Part shown: positions 6,809-12,246 of the stretch, piece after piece
How positions within the stretch are numbered: position 1 is the stretch's first letter
How the letters are laid out: each line of letters opens with the position of its first letter
From: Phycisphaerales bacterium
GTDB lineage: Bacteria > Planctomycetota > Phycisphaerae > Tepidisphaerales > Tepidisphaeraceae
Direction of reading: 5' to 3'
Length of the DNA: 13,231 nt
Assembly: GCA_003153655.1 (NCBI GenBank)
Contig: PMAK01000039.1
Location: 36,687 to 49,917, forward strand
Notes under the pieces: model-generated
The model's input: the letters and a program-made list of their open reading frames with translations, nothing else
The model's database searches: none
What the model was told of the DNA's origin: nothing
Made by a program: the position numbers and the translations under genes

Positions 6809-8524
6809 GTGCCACCGCACAGCTTGGAAAAAGGTTTGGAAGCACCAAAGAACCGAGTACTGGTCTTGGCTTCGCCTACGACGGTAAACTCCGCCGCCAT
6901 TGAGCGTCTCAAGTCCTGTTGTGATGTCCAAGAGATCGACACCATCGACAAAGCCATAGAACTCATCAAAACCGAACATTTCACGGCTATTTTTTCTGAA
7001 GCAGCCGATTTCCTCCCCCTCGAACGAGCCCTCATCAGCCAGCAGGCAAATTTAATCCTGAATACCATCGGTGAGGGCGTCTGCATCGTGGACGGCGATG
7101 GGCGATCCAACTGGATGAACAAAAAAATGCAGGCGTGGCCCGCCAGGGTGCATGAAAAAATTCGCCGCACTTGTCAGGAAGCCTTCGACATCTTCAGCAA
7201 GCAAGTTAGCCCGCAAACCGCAGGCGTCCCCCCATCCAGCCGATCCAAACGTTACGCACTGAACATCGAAGACCAGCAATTCATGGAACTGATCGCCAGC
7301 CCGGTCATCAATCCGCGCGGACAGGTGGTGCAGGTCGTGGCGGTCGTGTGGGACGCAACCGGCACCCGCCGGCTCCAGCAGAAGATCGATGCCATCGACA
7401 AGGCCGGCCGCGAACTCGTCCGCCTTGAAGGCGAAGCCCTCAGCAAACTAAACGTCGGTCAGAGATTGCGGCTCCTCGAAGAAAAAATCATCAGTTTCAC
7501 CCGCGACCTGATGCACTTCGATCACTTCGCGATCCGCCTTCTGGATCGAAAATCCAACAAGCTCGAACTGGTCATCAGTGCCGGCCTCCCTTCCGAGGCC
7601 CTTTCCGTCGATCTCTTTGCGGAAAACGAAAGCAACGGCATCAGCGGCTACGTCGCCGCAACCGGCCGAAGCTATATCTGCCCGGATGTGGATCGCGATC
7701 CCCGATACGTCATCGGTCTTGAGAGCGCCAAGAGCACCCTGACCGTACCTCTACGTCTACACGACAAAGTCATCGGCATCTTCAACATCGAGAGCAAACA
7801 ACGTGCAGCCTTCAACGAAGATGACCGCCAGTTCGCCGAAATCTTCGGCCGGTATGTCGCTATCGCCCTCAATATCCTGGATCTGATGGTCGTCGAGCGC
7901 GTCAGCACCAGCCACAAGGTCGCAGACGACGTTTGCGGCGAGGTCGCCGGCCCGCTCAATGACATCGCCTCCGATGCCAATGCCCTGATGGACGATTACA
8001 TCGGCCAGGACGATCTGCGCCTCCGCCTTCAGGCAATCATGGACAACGTCAACACGATCCGCAAAAGTCTGCGCCAGGCGGCCGAAGGCCCCCATACCAT
8101 CTTGGGAGCCGGCGACGTCAAAGGCGCCGAAGATCCGATCATCGGCAACACGCGAATTCTCGTCGCTGATGACGAGCCGAATATTCGCAATACCATCAGC
8201 GACATTTTGCGCAAATATGGCGCAACCATCACAGTCGCCGCCTCCGGCAGCGAAGCCATCACCCTGATTGAACAAGATCATTTCGACCTGGTCGTCAGCG
8301 ACATCAAGATGCCGGACAAAACGGGCTACGATGTTTTCGCCGCCGCCCACAAACACAATTCCGCGACGCCGGTGATATTAATGACGGCCTTCGGATACGA
8401 CCCCAATCACAGCATCGTGCGCGCCAGCCACGAAGGCCTAGCCGCCGTCCTCTTCAAGCCATTCAAAGTAGAACAACTTCTCGCCGAAGTGCGTAAGGCC
8501 CTGCAAGCCGCGGTTACAAAATAA
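6809..8524 (+). CDS. Multi-domain signalling protein: PAS, GAF, degenerate DHp, C-terminal receiver
   Basis: This has up to 571 residues, is soluble and has no membrane segment. Domains in order: a receiver-like half domain lacking the acidic pair and phospho-aspartate (about 15-68); PAS (about 80-190, ILNTIGEGVCIVDGDG to VVAVVWDATG); a helical linker; GAF (about 210-355, GISGYVAATGRSYICPDV then LTVPLRLHDKVIGIFNIES); an H-box-like helix CGEVAGPLNDI (376-386) with Gly377 where the histidine should be; and a complete receiver domain (about 448-567). The receiver has the DDE pair (454-456), phospho-acceptor Asp498, Thr526 and Lys550. No HATPase and no output domain are present. It probably senses a ligand or redox state and takes phosphate from a separate kinase. 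The start is uncertain: GTG 6809 fits a leaderless mRNA, while TTG 6824 or TTG 6836 (MEAPKNRVLVLAS) would leave a short leader. Only 5 bp separate its stop from the convergent HIT gene. Confidence 0.9.
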   Translation: MPPHSLEKGLEAPKNRVLVLASPTTVNSAAIERLKSCCDVQEIDTIDKAIELIKTEHFTAIFSEAADFLPLERALISQQANLILNTIGEGVCIVDGDGRSNWMNKKMQAWPARVHEKIRRTCQEAFDIFSKQVSPQTAGVPPSSRSKRYALNIEDQQFMELIASPVINPRGQVVQVVAVVWDATGTRRLQQKIDAIDKAGRELVRLEGEALSKLNVGQRLRLLEEKIISFTRDLMHFDHFAIRLLDRKSNKLELVISAGLPSEALSVDLFAENESNGISGYVAATGRSYICPDVDRDPRYVIGLESAKSTLTVPLRLHDKVIGIFNIESKQRAAFNEDDRQFAEIFGRYVAIALNILDLMVVERVSTSHKVADDVCGEVAGPLNDIASDANALMDDYIGQDDLRLRLQAIMDNVNTIRKSLRQAAEGPHTILGAGDVKGAEDPIIGNTRILVADDEPNIRNTISDILRKYGATITVAASGSEAITLIEQDHFDLVVSDIKMPDKTGYDVFAAAHKHNSATPVILMTAFGYDPNHSIVRASHEGLAAVLFKPFKVEQLLAEVRKALQAAVTK

Positions 8525-8529
8525 AAAAA

Positions 8530-8874
8530 CTACCCTGGCGGCCATGTGAATGGACGTCCCGACAAAACGTGCAGATGGAGATGCAGCACCGTTTGCTGCG
8601 CACCCGGGCCGCAATTGAACACCGTCCGGTAGTCAGAATGCCCCATTTGTTTCATCAGCTTTGCCGCCACCAGAAACATCCCCCCGACAAGTTCAGCATC
8701 CGCTGCCCCAAGATCATTCAACGTAGCAATCACCTTCTTCGTAATCACAAGTAAATGCACCGGCGCCTGCGGGCTGATGTCATGAATCGCGATATACCGC
8801 TCATCCTCGTAAGCGAGCTTGGCAGGGATTTTCCTGGCGATGATTTTGCTGAATAGCGTCTCTTCCATGGCCAT
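8530..8874 (-). CDS. HIT family (Hint-type) nucleotide hydrolase
   Basis: This is 114 residues from the ATG at 8874; the ATG at 8868 (MEETLFSKII) is equally possible. This is the usual size for Hint proteins. The opening ETLFSKIIARKIPAKLAYED and the DISPQAPVHLLVITKK block (about 32-47) are typical. Asn87 and the histidine triad HLHLHVL (98-104: His98, His100, His102) form the catalytic site, and the C-terminus GRPFTWPPG matches the Hint tail. Such enzymes hydrolyse purine nucleoside phosphoramidates such as AMP-lysine in the cytosol. The physiological substrate is rarely known. The frame stays open upstream to a TTG at 9084, but those 70 residues have no family counterpart and I exclude them. 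No strong Shine-Dalgarno site precedes either ATG. Monocistronic and convergent with the signalling gene. Confidence 0.92.
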   Translation of the reverse strand: MAMEETLFSKIIARKIPAKLAYEDERYIAIHDISPQAPVHLLVITKKVIATLNDLGAADAELVGGMFLVAAKLMKQMGHSDYRTVFNCGPGAQQTVLHLHLHVLSGRPFTWPPG

Positions 8875-8951
8875 CAGATTCCGGACTATTCCAATCCCCG
8901 TCAAGTCCACCGCATCGACGAGGCCGCCGTAAGTCCTTGGCAACCGTCGCC

Positions 8952-9012
8952 GCAGGCAGCAATCCCCTCTCTTTGCCGGCAAAGGGCCTGCCGGAACTTT
9001 TTCAGGCCTGCC
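8952..9012. repeat. GC-rich cluster of palindromes and short repeats
   Basis: CTTTGCCGGCAAAG (8971-8984) is a perfect 14-bp palindrome. It sits inside a longer pairing of GCAGGC (8952-8957) with GCCTGC (8986-8991). GGCCTGCC occurs twice, at 8985-8992 and 9005-9012, so the second copy offers an alternative partner for the same GCAGGC. CAGGCCTG (9003-9010) is a further palindrome. In the HIT-gene transcript these could form mutually exclusive hairpins about 80-140 nt before the start codon. Confidence 0.5.
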
Positions 9013-9118
9013 AGCACCTCCGTCGGCGGCAGCGAACGTTATATTCAAGCAAGCGACTCCAATCATCAGGAATGCCGTAACCAATACTCATCTTCCTCCG
9101 CCCTTTCTTCCAGTTCAT
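9002..9118 (-). CDS. Possible small basic protein (38 residues)
   Basis: An ATG at 9118 opens a 38-codon frame ending in TGA at 9004-9002. A second in-frame ATG at 9091 is preceded by GGAGG with a 3-nt gap (GGAGGAAGATG). The product would be strongly basic, beginning MNWKKGRRKM and ending in an arginine-rich stretch flanked by cysteines (CRRRRCWQA). I recognise no family. Its end overlaps the repeat cluster, and the arginines may simply reflect GC-rich sequence, so this is speculative. It could also act as a leader peptide for the HIT gene. Confidence 0.15.
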   Translation of the reverse strand: MNWKKGRRKMSIGYGIPDDWSRLLEYNVRCRRRRCWQA

Positions 9119-9172
9119 CCCTTCGCTTCAGAACATGCGATTACCCATGCTTTTCCCCCAATTTTACTAAGA

Positions 9173-9213
9173 CTTACAATTGAATTGACTCGGATTTATG
9201 CTACCACTATAGT
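9173..9213 (+). promoter_or_regulatory. Predicted gltA promoter with upstream CTTACA element
   Basis: TTGACT (9185-9190) and TATAGT (9208-9213) are separated by 17 bp, and each matches five of six sigma70 consensus bases. CTTACA (9173-9178) lies 6 bp before the -35. Transcription would start near 9220, giving a leader of about 30 nt to the ATG at 9249. This rules out the longer frame starting at 9219. Confidence 0.7.
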
Positions 9214-9240
9214 CCGATTTGGCCATCCCGTTTTGTGATC

Positions 9241-9244
9241 GGAG
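9241..9244 (+). promoter_or_regulatory. Shine-Dalgarno site of gltA
   Basis: GGAG ends 4 nt before the ATG at 9249 (GGAGTCCCATG). Together with the promoter position it decides for this start over the in-frame codon at 9219. Confidence 0.6.
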
Positions 9245-9248
9245 TCCC

Positions 9249-10391
9249 ATGAGTCAGGCTGTTTCCTCTCCAGTAAAAAATACCGCCGGTCTTGAAGGAG
9301 TCGTCGCGGCCCCAAGTGAAATCTGCTTCATCGACGGCGTCGCCGGCAAGCTCGTCTATCGCGGCTACGAAATCGCCGACCTCGTCGAAAACGCCTCCTT
9401 CGAAGAGACCGCCTTTCTACTCTGGGAAGGGAAACTACCCAAACGGTCCGAGCTGACGCAGCTCAAATCCCAATTATCCGGAGCCGCGGCAATCCCCGCC
9501 CACACGCTTGCGGTCTTGAAGGCCCTCCCCGCCAAGACCGAACCAATGGACGCACTGCGTACGGCCGCCAGTTCGCTCAGCAGCATCGACCCAGACCTGC
9601 AAAGCAACGAGCCCGCCGCCAATCTTCGCAAGGCGATCCGATTAACCGCCCAGTTCCCAACAATCGTCGCAGCTTTCCACCGGATGCGAAACGGCCAGCG
9701 GATGCTCGATCCCGATCCCAGTCTCTCCCTCGCCGGAAATTTCCTCTACATGCTCAACGGCGCCAAGCCGCACGAAACACTGACCCGTGTCCTTGATGCC
9801 GCCCTGGTCCTTCATGCCGAGCATGGCTTCAACGCCAGCACCTTCGCCGCTCGCGTAACCGCGGCAACGCTTGCCGATATGCACGCCGGCGTCACCGCCG
9901 CCGTCGCCGCCCTCAAGGGCCCGCTCCATGGCGGAGCCAATCAGGAAGTCATGGAACTTCTGCTCGAATGCGACGACGCCGACACACTCGTCAAACGCGT
10001 CACCGCCATGCTCGCCGTCGGCGAAAAAGTCCCCGGCTTCGGCCATCGCGTATACAAAACCCTCGACCCCCGAGCCGCCTTCCTCCGCAAAATGAGCAAA
10101 CAACTCGGCGAGGCCGCCGGAAACACCAAGTGGCTCGATATGTCCGAGCGTCTCATCCCCATCGTCAAGGATTCCAAGAATAAAGACCCCAACGTCGATT
10201 TCTTCAGCGCGAGCGCTTACTACACGATGGGAATCCCGATCGATCTCTACACGCCAATCTTCGCCATCGCGCGCATCGCCGGATGGACCGCCCATATCAT
10301 GGAACAGCACCGCAACAACCGAATCATCCGTCCGCAGGATGATTACCGCGGCCCGCTCGGACTCAAGGTCACACCGATCGACCAGCGCTGA
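9249..10391 (+). CDS. gltA: Citrate synthase
   Basis: This is 380 residues, the shorter (about 370-390 residue) class of citrate synthase common in Gram-positives and many other phyla, not the 430-residue NADH-regulated E. coli hexamer. It condenses acetyl-CoA and oxaloacetate at the entry of the TCA cycle. Catalytic residues are all visible: His227 in LHGGANQEV, His266 in VPGFGHRVYK and Asp317 in VDFFSAS. LHAEHGFNASTF (about 188-199) and the C-terminal GWTAHIMEQHRNNRIIRP are also characteristic. 2-Methylcitrate synthases share these motifs. With no prp genes near, citrate synthase is the simpler reading. The start is set by the GGAG and the promoter position. It has its own strong promoter and probably reads through into the glycosyltransferase gene 15 bp downstream. 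Confidence 0.95.
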   Translation: MSQAVSSPVKNTAGLEGVVAAPSEICFIDGVAGKLVYRGYEIADLVENASFEETAFLLWEGKLPKRSELTQLKSQLSGAAAIPAHTLAVLKALPAKTEPMDALRTAASSLSSIDPDLQSNEPAANLRKAIRLTAQFPTIVAAFHRMRNGQRMLDPDPSLSLAGNFLYMLNGAKPHETLTRVLDAALVLHAEHGFNASTFAARVTAATLADMHAGVTAAVAALKGPLHGGANQEVMELLLECDDADTLVKRVTAMLAVGEKVPGFGHRVYKTLDPRAAFLRKMSKQLGEAAGNTKWLDMSERLIPIVKDSKNKDPNVDFFSASAYYTMGIPIDLYTPIFAIARIAGWTAHIMEQHRNNRIIRPQDDYRGPLGLKVTPIDQR

Positions 10392-10406
10392 CCCACAAAA
10401 CCCATC

Positions 10407-11327
10407 ATGATTTCCATCATCGTTCCAGCTCGCAACGGACGGGTCTGGACGGCCAACTGCCTGGCCAGCCTCGACTTCACATTCCAGCAGTTGGGCAAGG
10501 AATTTGAAGTCGAATACATCCTCATCGACGACAACTCAGATCCCGAGCATCACATTTCCGAAATGTTCCAGCAGTTCCGAAAACAGATTGCCACGCCGGT
10601 GACGATCGTTCGATTCAAACAGCGCCGCTATTACGCCTGGAGCTGCGCCCACGGCTTCGCCCGCGCCAAAGGCAGTGTCGTCCTGTTCCTCAGCTATGAC
10701 ATGGCCATCACGCCAGACTATGTGCGCTCGCTCACCCAGATCGCCGGCATGGACGAAAGTTTTGGCATCATCCGCGGAACCTCGCAATACGTCGATTGCT
10801 TCCCGCAATACCAAATCGCCCCGCCTCTACCCACGCGCAGCCTGCATGACCTGGCAAGTTTTTCCGCCTACATCGCCCGCTATCACGGCTTGGCCCACAC
10901 CGAAGATCATCTCCTCACCGGCGACGCCATGATGATCAAACGATCCGTCTTCCAGAAAATCGGCTCGTTCGACACGCGATTTCCGTTCGGCTACTTCTCG
11001 GACATCGACTTCGGCCTGCGCGCGATGCGGGCCGGCTTCAAAATGGTCTGCGCCAAAGGCGCGTGGCTCCACCACGAAGGGGCCGGCTCATACAAAGACG
11101 AAGCCGCCACCCGGCATATCGATTCCGAAACCATCACGGCCGAGCGGAAGCAAAAAGTCTCCGCCTGCTACGATGTCTTCCGCGACAAATGGGATAAATC
11201 AATGCCGGCCGATTACCGCACCCTCACCGACCTGACCTTCCCCAATCTGCAAAAAATGCCACCCGTCCCCTTCGACGAATTCCAACCCTTCGTCCCATTG
11301 GAAGACCCGCTTGCCGAAATCTTGTAA
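10407..11327 (+). CDS. Family 2 glycosyltransferase
   Basis: This has 306 residues and a GT-A fold. It begins directly with the first strand SIIVPARNGR, followed by ILIDDNSD (38-45), the DXD-region strand VVLFLSYDMAITPDY (91-105, metal-binding candidate Asp98), a GDAMMIKRSVFQKIGSFDTRF segment (about 172-192), and the acceptor and catalytic-base region YFSDIDFGLRAMRAGF (196-211) with HHEG (222-225). This layout resembles rhamnosyl- or polysaccharide-type GT2 enzymes that use a nucleotide sugar at the cytoplasmic face of the membrane. Donor and acceptor cannot be told. The C-terminal 70 residues are helical and proline-rich, without a membrane anchor. It starts 15 bp after gltA with no Shine-Dalgarno site, so it likely depends on the gltA transcript. 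Its stop is 1 bp from the convergent murQ stop. Confidence 0.92.
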   Translation: MISIIVPARNGRVWTANCLASLDFTFQQLGKEFEVEYILIDDNSDPEHHISEMFQQFRKQIATPVTIVRFKQRRYYAWSCAHGFARAKGSVVLFLSYDMAITPDYVRSLTQIAGMDESFGIIRGTSQYVDCFPQYQIAPPLPTRSLHDLASFSAYIARYHGLAHTEDHLLTGDAMMIKRSVFQKIGSFDTRFPFGYFSDIDFGLRAMRAGFKMVCAKGAWLHHEGAGSYKDEAATRHIDSETITAERKQKVSACYDVFRDKWDKSMPADYRTLTDLTFPNLQKMPPVPFDEFQPFVPLEDPLAEIL

Positions 11328-11328
11328 C

Positions 11329-12246
11329 TCATGCCTCAATGGCTGCGCGTAGATCCCCGCCGTAAATAGAAAGAATTTTCCTCGCCTTTGACGCGTTCAA
11401 GCCGCGCTTTTGCATCACAATCACCGTCTTCACGTCGCCCCCATTTCTTTCCAGCAAAGCAATCGCCTCATCGCGCCCCAACCCCGTCAGCGCCGCCACG
11501 ACTCTTGCCGCCCGATCCTGAAGCTTCGAATTCGTCGCCTTTAAATCGACCATCAAATTTTCATAGACCTTCCCCATCCGCACCATCGCCAACGTCGTGA
11601 TCTGGTTCAGCACCAGCTTCGTCGCGGTCCCCGCCTTAAGCCGAGTCGATCCAGTCAAAACTTCCGGCCCGGTCAGCGGCCGAATAACCAAATCCGCCTG
11701 AGCCTCAGCAGGTGTCTTCTTCACACAACAAAGAAAAATCGTCCGTGCCTTCCGTTTCCTGGCCCGTTCCAGCGCCCCGCGAACAAACGGCGTAGTCCCC
11801 CCCGCCGCAATCCCCATCACCACATCCCCGCTTCCCACCTTCCGCGCATCCATTTCCGCAGCCCCATCTTCACTCTGGTCTTCCGCCCCTTCTTTCGACC
11901 GAAACATCGCCCCATCCCCACCAGCAATAACCCCCTGCACACGTAGCGGATCAATCCCAAACGTCGGCGGACACTCCGAAGCATCCAGCACCCCCAGCCG
12001 GCCACTCGTCCCCGCCCCAACATAGATCAACCGTCCCCCCGCCTTCAGAGCCGCCGCTACCCATTTCACAGCCCGCGCAATTTGCGTCCGCTGCGAGGCC
12101 ACCGCCTTCACCGCAATAGCATCTTGCGAATGCATCACCGCCAGCGCATCCTCTACCGACAACTGATCCAGCCGCATCGATTCCACCAGCCGCTGCTCCG
12201 TCAGCAGCCGCGACCGATCCGATATTTTCTGCTGACGTTTTCTCAT
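11329..12246 (-). CDS. murQ: N-acetylmuramic acid 6-phosphate etherase
   Basis: This is 305 residues, the family's normal length. It cleaves the lactyl ether of MurNAc-6-phosphate to give GlcNAc-6-phosphate and D-lactate in cytoplasmic peptidoglycan recycling. The SIS-domain signature GAGTSGRLGVLDASECPPT (78-96) carries the catalytic Glu91 (E. coli Glu83), and EGAED carries Glu122 (E. coli Glu114). TGPEVLTGSTRLKAGTATK (192-210) and YENLMVDLKATNSKL (228-242) complete the pattern. The phosphate loop reads GIAAGGTTPF where E. coli has GIAASGRTPY, a variant I associate with some planctomycetes. The ATG directly follows the anmK stop (TGAATG), with GAGG 6 nt upstream inside anmK, so the two are co-translated. 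Confidence 0.96.
   Translation of the reverse strand: MRKRQQKISDRSRLLTEQRLVESMRLDQLSVEDALAVMHSQDAIAVKAVASQRTQIARAVKWVAAALKAGGRLIYVGAGTSGRLGVLDASECPPTFGIDPLRVQGVIAGGDGAMFRSKEGAEDQSEDGAAEMDARKVGSGDVVMGIAAGGTTPFVRGALERARKRKARTIFLCCVKKTPAEAQADLVIRPLTGPEVLTGSTRLKAGTATKLVLNQITTLAMVRMGKVYENLMVDLKATNSKLQDRAARVVAALTGLGRDEAIALLERNGGDVKTVIVMQKRGLNASKARKILSIYGGDLRAAIEA

Larger units (their letters stand above)
8875..9248. other. 374-bp divergent intergenic region between the HIT gene and gltA
   Basis: This is the longest stretch without an assigned gene. Its left half (about 8875-9060) is GC-rich and full of short repeats that could fold in the HIT-gene leader. Its right half (about 9140-9215) is AT-rich and holds the gltA promoter. 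On the minus strand a TAAAAT (9166-9161) could be a -10 box for the HIT gene, but no matching -35 was found. A possible small reading frame lies at 9118-9002. No RNA gene was recognised. Confidence 0.6.

Noticed and set aside
6935..7404. Near-identical 22-bp repeats (around 6935 and 7383) encoding IDTIDKA and IDAIDKA in the signalling gene
   Set aside because: The protein contexts differ (pseudo-receiver helix and linker helix). The similarity is short and explained by shared codon preference.
8875..9084. 70-residue N-terminal extension of the HIT protein, signal-peptide-like at its start
   Set aside because: It begins at a TTG, matches nothing in the Hint family, and runs through a repeat cluster. 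The ATG at 8874 or 8868 gives the normal family length.
9219..9248. Ten extra residues at the start of citrate synthase
   Set aside because: The predicted transcription start is about 9220, so that start codon would not be available. The ATG at 9249 has a GGAG upstream.
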